Positions 42,870 through 51,920 of a stretch of 64,000 nt of DNA are shown piece after piece; position 1 is the stretch's first letter, and every line of letters starts with the position of its first letter. The translations under genes and the position numbers were made by a program. Source of the stretch: Neobacillus sp. SuZ13 (GTDB lineage: Bacteria; Bacillota; Bacilli; Bacillales; Cytobacillaceae). The stretch is taken from contig NZ_CP126107.1 of the NCBI RefSeq assembly GCF_030123365.1, positions 242,501-306,500 of the forward strand. Reading direction: 5' to 3'. The notes beneath the pieces are model-generated. The model made no database searches. It saw only the letters and a list, made by a program, of their open reading frames with translations, and was not told the DNA's origin.

Positions 42870-44579
42870 ATGCTTAGCTATGATGTCGTAATTGTAGGAG
42901 CGGGTGGGGCTGGTATGATGGCAGCCCTCTCCGCCAGTGAGGACAAAAGCCTTCGCGTTGCTTGCCTTTCAAAAATTTTCCCGACACGTTCCCATACTGG
43001 AGCGGCACAGGGAGGTATTAACGCAGCAATGGGCTATCGGGATGCCCATGATTCTTCTGAAAGCCATTTTCGCGATACGGTCAAGGGCAGTGACTTTTTA
43101 GCCGACCAGGATGCGGTTGAATTTTTTACCACAAATATGCCAAAGGTCATATCTGAACTCGATTATTTCGGGGTTCCTTTTTCAAGAGATGAGAATGGCC
43201 GGATTGCCCAGAGGCCATTTGGCGGTGCCTCCAGCCCAAGGACTTGCTATTCTGCCGATAAAACTGGACACGTAATCCTGCATGCTCTTTATGAACAATG
43301 TTTGAAAAATGGCGTCCAGTTCCACAACGATTGGTACCTGTTGTCTCTTTCTGTGAACAACGGTAATTTTGAAGGAATTGTCGCAATGGATATTCGCAGC
43401 GGTGAAATCCATTCCATTCAAGCAAAATCTGTTGTGATTGCCACTGGAGGCTTTGGCCGTGTGTATTGGAGCCGAACCACAAATGCAATTAATATGACAG
43501 GTGACGGAACCGCTGCCTGCTTTAATGCAGGAATTCCACTGAAGGACCCGGAATTTGTGCAATTCCACCCAACTGGTCTAGCTTCCACGGGTGTTCTTTT
43601 ATCAGAGGCTTGCCGAGGAGAAGGCGGCTATTTACTCAATAAAGAAGGCGAGCGGTTTATGGCCCGCTATGCTCCAGAAAAAATGGAGCTTGGTCCGCGT
43701 GACTTAGTGTCGAGATCGATTGAGACCGAAATTAAAGAAGGCCGCGGTTTTGGCGAAGGAATGGGATCCTATGTCTTAATGGATCTTCGCCATTTAGGAG
43801 AAAAGAAAATTATGGAGCGCCTTCCGCAAGTAAGGGAACTGGCGTTGGATTTTGAAGGTGTCGATCTGGTTAAAGAACCGGTGCCGATTCGTCCAAGCTG
43901 CCATTATACGATGGGTGGTATTCACATCAGTGACTTTAAGACTTGCAGTACACCAATCGATGGCATTCATGCCGCAGGCGAATGCTGCAGCGTCTCGATT
44001 CATGGGGCCAACCGGCTTGGAGGCAATTCCGTGGCCGATGTTGTGCTTTTTGGAAAGTACGCTGGATTAGGTGCAAAGGAAAGTGCGAAGCGTCGTTCGT
44101 TTACTTCTACTGAAAAGTTGCTGCGTGATACAGACGAATGGGTGGAGAAGTTCAACAACATCCGCCAGAAAAAAACGGGTATTAATATGTTCAAGATTCG
44201 CGATGAGCTCGCGGAAACGATGTGGAATAATGTAGGTATTTTTAGAACGGAAAGTGATATGGAAAAGGCTTATCGAAAAGTGTCCGTGCTTTTGGAAGAA
44301 TATAAAGATGCTATGATTGGAGACTCATCTGAAAAGTATAATATGGCCTTTATTAATTACGTGGAAATCGGAAATATCTTGAAGTTGGCTAAAGCCATTT
44401 CCATGGGAGCGCTAAATCGTAAAGAAAGCAGGGGTTCTCATTCTCGTGCGGATTACCCGACCCGTGATGATGCTAACTTCCTTAAACATACATTAATTTA
44501 TCAGGATGGGGACCAATACCGTTTGGAATATAGCCCGGTGAAAATTACGAAATATCAGCCGGAGGAGCGAAAATACTAA
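42870..44579 (+). CDS. fumarate reductase / succinate dehydrogenase flavoprotein, type-E complex
   Basis: 569 aa from ATG 42870 (MLSYDVVIVGAGG); an ATG 21 nt earlier lies before the ribosome site GAGGAGAAA. Features: dinucleotide loop VGAGGAGMMAAL, RSHTGAAQGGINAAMG with the histidine that binds FAD covalently, substrate blocks EFVQFHPTG and RPSCHYTMGGIHIS, and HGANRLGGNSVAD. Complete. Its partners are an iron-sulfur subunit and an HdrB-like subunit rather than membrane cytochrome b, defining the type-E (Mfr/Tfr-like) complex. Confidence 0.88.
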   Translation: MLSYDVVIVGAGGAGMMAALSASEDKSLRVACLSKIFPTRSHTGAAQGGINAAMGYRDAHDSSESHFRDTVKGSDFLADQDAVEFFTTNMPKVISELDYFGVPFSRDENGRIAQRPFGGASSPRTCYSADKTGHVILHALYEQCLKNGVQFHNDWYLLSLSVNNGNFEGIVAMDIRSGEIHSIQAKSVVIATGGFGRVYWSRTTNAINMTGDGTAACFNAGIPLKDPEFVQFHPTGLASTGVLLSEACRGEGGYLLNKEGERFMARYAPEKMELGPRDLVSRSIETEIKEGRGFGEGMGSYVLMDLRHLGEKKIMERLPQVRELALDFEGVDLVKEPVPIRPSCHYTMGGIHISDFKTCSTPIDGIHAAGECCSVSIHGANRLGGNSVADVVLFGKYAGLGAKESAKRRSFTSTEKLLRDTDEWVEKFNNIRQKKTGINMFKIRDELAETMWNNVGIFRTESDMEKAYRKVSVLLEEYKDAMIGDSSEKYNMAFINYVEIGNILKLAKAISMGALNRKESRGSHSRADYPTRDDANFLKHTLIYQDGDQYRLEYSPVKITKYQPEERKY

Positions 44580-45538
44580 TGTATACAAACCTATATTTTA
44601 AAATTAAGAGATTTGATGGCGAAAGAGAATGGTATCAGGATTATAAACTGCCATATGAAAAAGGAAAAACCATTTTATGGGCTTTAACCACCATTCGGGA
44701 ACAGCTTGATCCAACTCTCGTGTTTACATCCGCTTGCCGCCATGCCATTTGCGGAAGCTGCGCAATCAGAATCAATGATAATGCATTTTTAGTTTGTAAA
44801 ACTTCACTGGATGAGGTGCTCGAGACGTTTCAGACGAATCGGCTAGTATTTGATCCTTTAAATAACTTTGAAGTTATCAAGGACTTAGCTGTCGCTTGGG
44901 AGCCTAAAATGGAGAAAATGGAACAAGTTAAGCCATGGCTGATCCCTTCTGAGGAGGGAAGCAAGGAAGAAGGTTTTATTCAGAGTGAAGAGGACTTCCA
45001 CCAGATTGCAGCCCCAACGGATTGTATCCTGTGCGGAATTTGTGCTTCTGAATGTAATCAGCTCGCAGTCAATGATGGTACGTATTTAGATCCATTTATC
45101 CTAAACCGGGCCTACCGCTTTGCCGTTGATTCAAGGGACGCTGCCCCTGAAGAACATATTATGCCGGCTTTTGAAAATGAATTATGGAAATGCCTGCACT
45201 GCATGCAATGTGTGACGAATTGTCCAAAGGGAATTCCGTTGACCGAGCAAATCTCCTATCTTCGCCAAGAAACTATTAAGATGGGGGAGGTACGAAACCA
45301 AGGTGCAAAGCATGCCTTTGCATTTCATGATGACGTTAAGAAGAAGGGCCGTTTAAATGAAGTCATGCTCCCAGTCAAAACAGACGGCTTGATCACAACT
45401 GCGATGACAAAGGTACCGTTTGCTCTAAGGATGATTCGGAAAGGAAAAATCAATCCATTCCATATACCAAAAGAGGTAGAAGGGATTAAGGGAGTCAGAG
45501 AACTTTATAAGTTTGCACAGGAGGTAAGTGAATCATGA
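44579..45538 (+). CDS. fumarate reductase / succinate dehydrogenase iron-sulfur subunit
   Basis: 319 aa. A plant-type 2Fe-2S site (CRHAICGSCAIRIN...C) in the N-terminal half and two cluster motifs CILCGICASECN and CLHCMQCVTNCPKG in the C-terminal half. The tail of about 75 residues after the last cluster (RQETIKMGEV...HIPKEVEGIKG) is longer than in classical SdhB, as expected when docking a CCG subunit. Overlaps the flavoprotein stop by one base and the next gene by 4 nt. Confidence 0.88.
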   Translation: MYTNLYFKIKRFDGEREWYQDYKLPYEKGKTILWALTTIREQLDPTLVFTSACRHAICGSCAIRINDNAFLVCKTSLDEVLETFQTNRLVFDPLNNFEVIKDLAVAWEPKMEKMEQVKPWLIPSEEGSKEEGFIQSEEDFHQIAAPTDCILCGICASECNQLAVNDGTYLDPFILNRAYRFAVDSRDAAPEEHIMPAFENELWKCLHCMQCVTNCPKGIPLTEQISYLRQETIKMGEVRNQGAKHAFAFHDDVKKKGRLNEVMLPVKTDGLITTAMTKVPFALRMIRKGKINPFHIPKEVEGIKGVRELYKFAQEVSES

Positions 45539-46413
45539 GATACGCATTTTTCCCAGGATGTACTCTCGAGTCTGCAGCAGAAGAGTTGATGATTTCTACG
45601 AAAAAGGTGGCCTCGGCTCTAGGAATCGAATTAATTGAACTGAACGGCTGGACTTGCTGCGGCGCGAGTCATATTCAAGATGTAGATGACCTTTTGGCCA
45701 CATCGATCAATGCCCGGAATATTGCTTTGGCAGAAGAACTAAAGGTAGATAAGCTTATCACCGTTTGTAATACGTGTACCTTAATGCTTCGTACGGCCAA
45801 GCTGAAAATGGATAAAAATGAAAAGATGCGTTCTCGGGTGAATGAAGGTCTTAACCGGGCGGGAATGGAGTATAAAGGAACCGTTGAAGTAACCCATTTA
45901 CTTTGGGCATTAATTCAAGACTATGGTTTAGAAAATCTAAAGGCGAAGGTGAAACGGCCGTTGACCGGCTTAAAGGTGGCCAATTTTTATGGCTGTCATA
46001 TCCTGATGCCGCCAAATATTATGGGGTTTGAGAACCACATGAATCCGCAGTCGATGGAAATGGTTGCTAGTGTATTGGGTGCAGAAAGTGTTGATTTTGA
46101 CCAGCGTCTTGCCTGCTGTGGCTTCCATGCTGTCTTTCCGGCAGAACGAGAAGTAATGGATCTTACAGGGAAGAATTGCTTATCACCTAAGGCTCAAGGT
46201 GCCGACTGTATTGTTACCCCATGTCCTTTGTGCCAAATGCAGCTTGATGCCTATCAGCCGGATGCACAGAAAGGCTTTGGTGAAGATATTACCATGCCAA
46301 TCCTTCATTTACCGCAGTTAATCGGGCTGGCTCTAGGATTCTCTCCGGAAGAGCTCGCCATTCAAAGGCATGTTGTTGACGCAATTCCAATTCTACAAGA
46401 GGTATTGGTTTAG
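45535..46413 (+). CDS. HdrB-like CCG-domain subunit (SdhE/MfrE/TfrB-C type)
   Basis: 292 aa, no membrane segment. Two CCG domains: FFPGCTLES...WTCCGASHI...CNTC and FYGCHILMP...LACCGFHAV...CPLCQMQL. This cysteine pattern is that of heterodisulfide reductase subunit B and of the third subunit of Campylobacter methylmenaquinol:fumarate reductase. It replaces the cytochrome b anchor of ordinary enzymes, and probably passes electrons between a quinol or thiol donor and the Fe-S subunit. Confidence 0.87.
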   Translation: MRYAFFPGCTLESAAEELMISTKKVASALGIELIELNGWTCCGASHIQDVDDLLATSINARNIALAEELKVDKLITVCNTCTLMLRTAKLKMDKNEKMRSRVNEGLNRAGMEYKGTVEVTHLLWALIQDYGLENLKAKVKRPLTGLKVANFYGCHILMPPNIMGFENHMNPQSMEMVASVLGAESVDFDQRLACCGFHAVFPAEREVMDLTGKNCLSPKAQGADCIVTPCPLCQMQLDAYQPDAQKGFGEDITMPILHLPQLIGLALGFSPEELAIQRHVVDAIPILQEVLV

Positions 46414-46446
46414 TCAAGGTTCTAGTCCGCTAAAAGGGGGAGTTAT

Positions 46447-46782
46447 ATGCAATATGTTTTGGATAAAAGAGCGAAATTGGTGGGGAGATTGGATAAAGGA
46501 AGTCTCTGGCTTCTAAATGTCCATGATGATTGGATTCATGACCAGTACGGTGAAAGCTATATTTTTCATGGGTTGATTTATTCTTCGCGCGAGCCATTTC
46601 ATCCATTGTCGACATCGATTACCGGATATTTCCAAGATGAAGATACGAAGAAATGGATTAAGGTTCGGAATGGTGTAGCAGCCTTTAATCCAGAGAACAT
46701 GGCTGACTCTTGGGCGGCTAGACTTGAAGATCTCATTAAAATTAAGTTTAAAACCGGTGTTTATAAGTACTTAAAGAAATAG
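46447..46782 (+). CDS. hypothetical protein at the end of the fumarate reductase operon
   Basis: 111 aa, good ribosome site (AAAAGGGGGAG). Soluble, rich in aromatic residues (LWLLNVHDDWIHDQYGESYIFHG, SITGYFQDEDTKKWIKVRNG), no cysteine, no membrane helix. I do not recognise a family. Its position, 33 nt behind the HdrB-like gene and before a terminator, suggests a role with that enzyme. Confidence 0.7.
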   Translation: MQYVLDKRAKLVGRLDKGSLWLLNVHDDWIHDQYGESYIFHGLIYSSREPFHPLSTSITGYFQDEDTKKWIKVRNGVAAFNPENMADSWAARLEDLIKIKFKTGVYKYLKK

Positions 46783-46795
46783 GTTCACAAATAAG

Positions 46796-46825
46796 ACCGC
46801 ATTGGTGCTTCATGCGGTTTTTTTT
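46796..46825 (+). terminator. terminator of the fumarate operon
   Basis: ACCGCAT (46796-46802) pairs with ATGCGGT (46812-46818), followed by eight T. Confidence 0.92.
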
Positions 46826-46872
46826 AATTAAATTAAATGCGGGCCTTCTATTTTTGAAATACTTACGTTTTT

Positions 46873-46905
46873 TTTAATTACAAAAAAGCTTTCATTAATT
46901 AAATA
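46873..46905 (+). promoter_or_regulatory. TTTAnTTACAAAA motif, copy B
   Basis: TTTAATTACAAAAAAG, then TTCATTAATTAAA. Upstream of the short malic enzyme gene; nearly the same as copy D at 51918. Confidence 0.55.
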
Positions 46906-46963
46906 TTCTATTAAAGTAGTCTATTAATTTATAAGATTTGGTTATATTTATTGTGTCTTCAAG

Positions 46964-46977
46964 GTAAAGCGTTTTCA
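46964..46977 (+). promoter_or_regulatory. candidate cre site (CcpA)
   Basis: GTAAAGCGTTTTCA agrees with the cre consensus TGNAANCGNNNNCA at all but the first two bases. It lies 124 nt before the malic enzyme start; catabolite repression is plausible. The rest of this gap shows no gene. Confidence 0.5.
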
Positions 46978-47100
46978 AAGTGGATAAGTAGTTTTCTCTA
47001 AGGTTGATTGTGAAATGGAGCACAGAACCATGGAAGGCTTTAAATAAGCTTTGGAATAATTTGGGTCGAAGTAATATTTCTTGAAAAGGGAGAGATAATC

Positions 47101-48294
47101 ATGAAAACATTGCGTGACATGGCGTTACAAATGCATCGGGATAAACAAGGAAAATTAGAAGTGAAAGCAAAGGTAGAGATTAACAATGCAAATGATTTGA
47201 GCTTAGCGTATTCACCTGGTGTCGCAGAGCCTTGTAAGGAAATCTATGAAGATCCAAATAAAGTATATGAATACACGATGAAAGGCAACACCATTGCCGT
47301 CGTGTCAGATGGTTCGGCGGTATTAGGGCTTGGGAATATTGGTCCGGAAGCAGCGATGCCAGTAATGGAAGGCAAAGCAGTTTTATTTAAAAATTTTGCT
47401 AACGTAGATGCATTCCCTATTTGTTTAAATACACAGGATGTTGAAGAAATAATTGAAACAGTAAAGCACCTTGAACCAACATTTGGCGGGGTAAATTTAG
47501 AAGATATTTCAGCTCCAAGATGTTTTGAAATTGAAGAACGCCTGAAAAAAGAAACAAATATCCCTATTTTTCATGATGACCAACATGGTACAGCTATTGT
47601 AACGGTTGCCGGATTAGTAAATGCTCTTAAACTAGTCGATAAGAAAATGGACGAAATTAAAGTCGTAATAAATGGTTCGGGTGCTGCGGGTGTAGCAATT
47701 GCTCAATTGCTCAATCGTTTTGGTGTGTATGATGTCATTCTATGTGATACAAAAGGTGCCATTTATGAAAATCGTAAATATGGAATGAATTCAATTAAAG
47801 AAAAGATTGCTAGACAGACGAACCGTAACAATGCAGAGGGAAGCTTAGAGGAAGTGATTGTTGGTGCAGATGTTTTTGTTGGTGTATCTGTTGCAGGTGC
47901 AGTAACAAAGGAAATGATTTTAACCATGAGAAGGGATGCAATTATTTTTGCAATGGCAAACCCTGTTCCAGAAATTATGCCAGATGAGGCAAAAGCTGCA
48001 GGAGCAAAAGTAATCGGAACAGGACGTTCTGATTTTCCAAATCAGGTCAATAACGTGCTCGCTTTTCCAGGAATTTTTCGGGGAGCTCTAGATGTTCAAG
48101 CAACAGAAATAAATGAAGAAATGAAAAAGGCTGCCGTATACGCCATTTCTTCGCTCATTTCAGAAGAAGAACTATCAGAAGACTATGTGATACCTAACCC
48201 TTTTGATGAACGAGTAGCATCTGCGGTAGCAAAAGCTGTTGCAACTGCGGCAGTAGAAATAGGTGTAGCGAGGAAATCCTTTGTAACCGTCTAA
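47101..48294 (+). CDS. NAD(P)-dependent malic enzyme, short type (MaeB-like without PTA domain)
   Basis: 397 aa; oxidative decarboxylation of malate to pyruvate. AYSPGVAEPCKEI with the catalytic tyrosine, FHDDQHGTAIVTVAGL with metal ligands, nucleotide loop INGSGAAGVAIAQLL, and FAMANPVPEI. The length fits B. subtilis YtsJ/MalS-like short enzymes. It carries its own promoter region with copy B of the shared motif and a cre-like site. Confidence 0.9.
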   Translation: MKTLRDMALQMHRDKQGKLEVKAKVEINNANDLSLAYSPGVAEPCKEIYEDPNKVYEYTMKGNTIAVVSDGSAVLGLGNIGPEAAMPVMEGKAVLFKNFANVDAFPICLNTQDVEEIIETVKHLEPTFGGVNLEDISAPRCFEIEERLKKETNIPIFHDDQHGTAIVTVAGLVNALKLVDKKMDEIKVVINGSGAAGVAIAQLLNRFGVYDVILCDTKGAIYENRKYGMNSIKEKIARQTNRNNAEGSLEEVIVGADVFVGVSVAGAVTKEMILTMRRDAIIFAMANPVPEIMPDEAKAAGAKVIGTGRSDFPNQVNNVLAFPGIFRGALDVQATEINEEMKKAAVYAISSLISEEELSEDYVIPNPFDERVASAVAKAVATAAVEIGVARKSFVTV

Positions 48295-48340
48295 ACCCAA
48301 ATTATGGCGGGTGCCATTATGCTAATTCGATGAATTATGA

Positions 48341-48382
48341 TAAAGGCTGCTTAAAGCTCTTTATGAGCTTAGCGGTCTTTTG
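48341..48382 (+). terminator. malic enzyme terminator
   Basis: AAAGGCTGCTTAAAGCTC can pair with GAGCTTAGCGGTCTTT with mismatches, ending in TTTTG. Moderate strength. Confidence 0.55.
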
Positions 48383-48439
48383 TCATTTTATGCTTAAGTC
48401 TTATACATACTAATCGTATGAAAATAACTGGAGGAGATT

Positions 48440-50044
48440 ATGAAGAAAGGCAAACTTAGTTTACAAGCCATTATTATTATATTTGTATGCATTGTCGTCG
48501 CTTTATCACTTGGAATAACTGATTTCATTATAAGCAAAAGGATTACCTCCAGTGTGGAAGAGACACAAAAAGAAAAAGCCCTCAATGTTGCAAGGATGAT
48601 TTCCTTAAGCCCGCTGGTGATTGATTCTTTAGATGAGGCAACTGGTGGTACCTCAATACAAGGTTTTGCCAATCAAGTTAAAGATAAAACGAATGTTAAC
48701 TTCGTTGTCGTTATGGATATGAAAGGAATTCGGCTTTCCCACCCAGACCCCAGTAAAGTGGGGAAGCACTTCAGGGGAGGAGATGAAGGGCCCGTTCTTA
48801 AAGGAAATGAGTATGTTTCCATTTCAAAGGGAACTCTCGGTCGATCCATGCGGGCATTTACTCCAATAAAGAATTCACATGGAAAACAAGTAGGTGCGGT
48901 TGCTGTAGGAATTTCTTTAGAAAACGTTACAAAGGCGGTCCATAAAGGAAGGATGGGGATTGTTATTGGAACGTTAATTGGAATCCTAATAGGTGTAATC
49001 GGTGCAGTGGGTCTGGCAAGATACATCAAAAAAACCCTTTTAGGACTTGAGCCATTTGCTATTGCTAAGCTGCTTGAAGAACGTAGTTCTATGCTTCAGT
49101 CTGTGCGTGAAGGAATAATAGCCATCGACCAAGAAGGAAAAATCACACTTGTAAACAGGGCAGCCGGTAAGCTTTTTAAAAGAGCCGGTCTTGAAGAAAA
49201 CCCTATGGGTATGAACATTGAAGCTTATTTGCCAGAGACTCGGTTAACTCGCATAATAAAATCGGGTGAAACGGAATTGGATCAAGAACAAAACCTGAAT
49301 GGGGTGACCATTTTAGTAAACAGGGTTCCCGTGGTTGTGGGAAATGAGCCGGTGGGAGCAATCGCTACATTCCGTGATAAAACCGAAGTCCGATTGTTGG
49401 CTGAACAGCTCACAGGTGTGCGTAACTATGCGGATGCTCTCCGTGCCCAGGCACATGAATTCATGAACAAACTTCATGTCATTCTTGGCCTGGTTCGAAC
49501 TGAACAATATGATACACTAGCCACCTATGTGAGTGAAACGGTCAACCACCGGAAAACAGAAATGGGTTCTGTAACGAAGAAAGTTCAAGACCCTGTTCTT
49601 GCCGGATTTTTAATTGGCAAACTAAGCTTTGCCAGAGAATCAGGTGCTTCTTTATCTTTTGATTGTGTAAGTGAACTTCCCAAGCCTGCAAACTCGGAAA
49701 TCACACATGAGTTGATCACCATAATTGGAAATCTCTTCGATAACGCAATGGAGGCAATTGCGGACAGTCAGAGCAAAAAAGTCGACCTTAAACTTGATTA
49801 TGCAGAGGATATTTTAACAATTGAGGTTAAAGACACAGGGATGGGGATGACGACATCACTCCAAAACAAAATACTGGATAAAGGGTTCTCAACCAAAGGA
49901 GAAAACCGCGGGTTCGGGTTATATCTTTTGGCACAGGCAATTGAAAGACTAGAAGGGGACCTGATTATTTCGTCCAAGCCTGGAAAAGGAACAAATTTTG
50001 CCGTGTATATACCTTACAAAGCAGAGGATGAATACAATGATTAA
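48440..50044 (+). CDS. DcuS/CitA-type sensor histidine kinase (second copy, MalK-like)
   Basis: 534 aa, same layout as the kinase at 37045: TM1 about 7-30, extracytoplasmic domain with RLSHPDPSKVGKHFRGGDEG, TM2 about 170-192, cytoplasmic PAS, H-box LRAQAHEFMNKLHVILGLV, and ATPase blocks NLFDNAMEAI, DTGMGM and GFGLYLL. The two kinases are clearly paralogues. Between two malic enzymes, a malate sensor is likely (B. subtilis MalK). Overlaps its regulator gene. Confidence 0.88.
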   Translation: MKKGKLSLQAIIIIFVCIVVALSLGITDFIISKRITSSVEETQKEKALNVARMISLSPLVIDSLDEATGGTSIQGFANQVKDKTNVNFVVVMDMKGIRLSHPDPSKVGKHFRGGDEGPVLKGNEYVSISKGTLGRSMRAFTPIKNSHGKQVGAVAVGISLENVTKAVHKGRMGIVIGTLIGILIGVIGAVGLARYIKKTLLGLEPFAIAKLLEERSSMLQSVREGIIAIDQEGKITLVNRAAGKLFKRAGLEENPMGMNIEAYLPETRLTRIIKSGETELDQEQNLNGVTILVNRVPVVVGNEPVGAIATFRDKTEVRLLAEQLTGVRNYADALRAQAHEFMNKLHVILGLVRTEQYDTLATYVSETVNHRKTEMGSVTKKVQDPVLAGFLIGKLSFARESGASLSFDCVSELPKPANSEITHELITIIGNLFDNAMEAIADSQSKKVDLKLDYAEDILTIEVKDTGMGMTTSLQNKILDKGFSTKGENRGFGLYLLAQAIERLEGDLIISSKPGKGTNFAVYIPYKAEDEYND

Positions 50045-50744
50045 TGTATTGATTGTCGAAGATGACCCGATGGTAGCAGAAATTAATAAACAATATCTTG
50101 CTAAAATTGATGGGTTTCGGTTGACTGCAACAGTCAATTCAGTAGCGGAAGCGATCCGATTTTTGGAAAAGAATGATATACAGCTTATTCTTCTGGATAT
50201 TTTTATGCCGGGAAAGCAGGGCCTCGAGCTGTTAGCGTACCTTCGGAAAAATGACTTTGAAATCGATGTCATCATCATATCAGCGGCCTCAGATCTTGAC
50301 CGAATAAAGAGGGCATTAAGGTATGGTGTTGTCGACTATTTAATTAAGCCTTTCGAGTTTGAACGCTTTAACGCTGCACTTGCTGCTTACCTTGAGCAAA
50401 CTCGGTTCATTGATAAACAGGATTCGGTTAGTCAGCAGGAGCTCGATCACTTACTTTTGCACAGAGACGAAGCTGTTGTAGCAGAAGAACTGCCAAAGGG
50501 GTTAACGAAGGATACCTTAAAGCAGGTATGGGATGCGATTCATGGATTGAAGGACGGGCCTTTTTCTACAGATGAAGTAGCAAATGTGGTAGGAATATCA
50601 AGGGTTTCGGCAAGAAAATATCTAAATTTCCTAAAGGACTTAGGAATCCTTGAAGTCAAGGTTATCTATGGAACCGTCGGAAGGCCAGTATACCAGCATG
50701 AATATAACAAATTTAAAGAGCACTTAATAAAAAACTTTCTGTAA
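50037..50744 (+). CDS. CitB-type response regulator (second copy, MalR-like)
   Basis: 235 aa from ATG 50037, inside the end of the kinase gene. Receiver domain VEDDPMVAEINKQYL, phospho-acceptor LILLDIFMPGKQG, DYLIKPFEFERFNAAL; C-terminal helix-turn-helix VANVVGISRVSARKYLNFL and GRPVYQHE. It lacks the cysteine tail of the first regulator. It may activate the KdgT-like transporter and both malic enzymes through the shared TTTAnTTACAAAA motif. Confidence 0.88.
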   Translation: MINVLIVEDDPMVAEINKQYLAKIDGFRLTATVNSVAEAIRFLEKNDIQLILLDIFMPGKQGLELLAYLRKNDFEIDVIIISAASDLDRIKRALRYGVVDYLIKPFEFERFNAALAAYLEQTRFIDKQDSVSQQELDHLLLHRDEAVVAEELPKGLTKDTLKQVWDAIHGLKDGPFSTDEVANVVGISRVSARKYLNFLKDLGILEVKVIYGTVGRPVYQHEYNKFKEHLIKNFL

Positions 50745-50772
50745 GCAGTTTTTGAAACTGCTTACTTTTTTT
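50741..50772 (+). terminator. terminator of the second sensor-regulator pair
   Basis: GTAAGCAGTTT (50741-50751) pairs perfectly with AAACTGCTTAC (50755-50765), 3-nt loop, seven T. Confidence 0.93.
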
Positions 50773-50803
50773 ATTTACAAAAAGAATTATTAAACTTTCA
50801 TAA
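50770..50803 (+). promoter_or_regulatory. TTTAnTTACAAAA motif, copy C
   Basis: TTTATTTACAAAAAG, then AATTATTAAACTTT; about 65 nt before the KdgT-like start codon, so directly in the promoter region. Confidence 0.55.
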
Positions 50804-50866
50804 TATATGAAAACGGTTTAATGGGGAATATGATAGACAAGTAGCAAGACAAAGGAGGATATAAAA

Positions 50867-51835
50867 ATGCAAATTCCAATAAAGAAAACGCTTGATAAAA
50901 TTCCAGGCGGTCTCATGGTTGTTCCACTTTTTTTAGGGGTATTAACAAATACATTTTTTCCGCAGGTTTTACAAATTGGAAGTTTTACAACAGCTTTATT
51001 TAGTAAAGAAGCTTCATCAACCATTTTGGCATGTTTTATGTTTTTAATTGGTTCCCAAATTAATTTCAAATTAGCACCAAAGGCATTAAAAAAAGGTGCA
51101 ATTTTATTAACAGGAAAATTTATCGTAGGTGCTGGTATTGGTTTAGCTGTAGCAGCGATTTTTGGGCCTGCCGGAATACTAGGATTAACACCATTAGCCA
51201 TCCTTGCAGCGTTGTTAAATGCTAATGGCGGGTTATATGCATCTCTAGCTTCATCGTATGGTGATGAAACAGATGTAGGAGCATATGCGTTATTTTCTTT
51301 AAAAGATGGTCCATTTTTCACATTAGTGGCATTAGGTGCATCCGGCCTGGCCACCATTCCTTTTCAAACACTTCTAGGAGTATTAATTCCAATCGTAATT
51401 GGAATGATTTTAGGAAATATTGATCCTGATATGAGAAAGTTCCTTGGAAGCAGTAAATTATTATTAATCCCATTCTTCTCATTCCCATTAGGTGCCGGAA
51501 TGAATCTTTCAACGATTGTAAAAGCTGGGGGGCCTGGGATATTACTAGGATTAATCGCTGCCTTCACTGGAATTGGAGCTTACTTCCTATTGAAGTTATT
51601 TAAAGAAAACCCTATCGTTGGTTTAGCAACAGGGTCAACTGCAGGTAATGCGGTAGCTACACCAGCGGTTGTGGCCGCAGCAGATCCAACCTTAGCTGCA
51701 GTAGCATCTTCAGCGACTGCACAAGTTGCAGCTGCGTGTGTTATATCTGCCATCGTCTGTCCGATTATTGTGAGCTATGTATTTAAAAGGTCCCAAAAGA
51801 AAAAATCGAAACCATCGATTGCAAGGGCAGCCTGA
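50867..51835 (+). CDS. KdgT-family transporter (2-keto-3-deoxygluconate permease family)
   Basis: 322 aa, about ten hydrophobic segments. The family pattern is seen in KKTLDKIPGGLMVVPLFLGV, LNANGGLYASLASSYGDETD and GLATGSTAGNAVATPAVVAAADP. Known members carry 2-keto-3-deoxygluconate, but the setting (malate-type sensor before, malic enzyme after, no uronate genes) suggests a dicarboxylate or hydroxy acid such as malate. AAAGGAGG precedes the ATG. Confidence 0.82.
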   Translation: MQIPIKKTLDKIPGGLMVVPLFLGVLTNTFFPQVLQIGSFTTALFSKEASSTILACFMFLIGSQINFKLAPKALKKGAILLTGKFIVGAGIGLAVAAIFGPAGILGLTPLAILAALLNANGGLYASLASSYGDETDVGAYALFSLKDGPFFTLVALGASGLATIPFQTLLGVLIPIVIGMILGNIDPDMRKFLGSSKLLLIPFFSFPLGAGMNLSTIVKAGGPGILLGLIAAFTGIGAYFLLKLFKENPIVGLATGSTAGNAVATPAVVAAADPTLAAVASSATAQVAAACVISAIVCPIIVSYVFKRSQKKKSKPSIARAA

Positions 51836-51881
51836 TAAAGAGTAACGTTAATTTTAAAAACATAAAAAAGGTAGAAGATAG

Positions 51882-51920
51882 AACAAAGCAGTCAGCAGGT
51901 TTTTACTGTCTGCTTTGTTT
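51882..51920 (+). terminator. terminator of the KdgT-like gene
   Basis: AACAAAGCAG (51882-51891) pairs with CTGCTTTGTT (51910-51919). Confidence 0.75.

Noticed and set aside
42870..44579. Could be an aerobic succinate dehydrogenase of the ordinary type.
   Set aside because: No cytochrome b anchor gene is present; the third subunit has two CCG domains, and the operon encodes Fe-S fumarase and a Rex/Fnr-type site.
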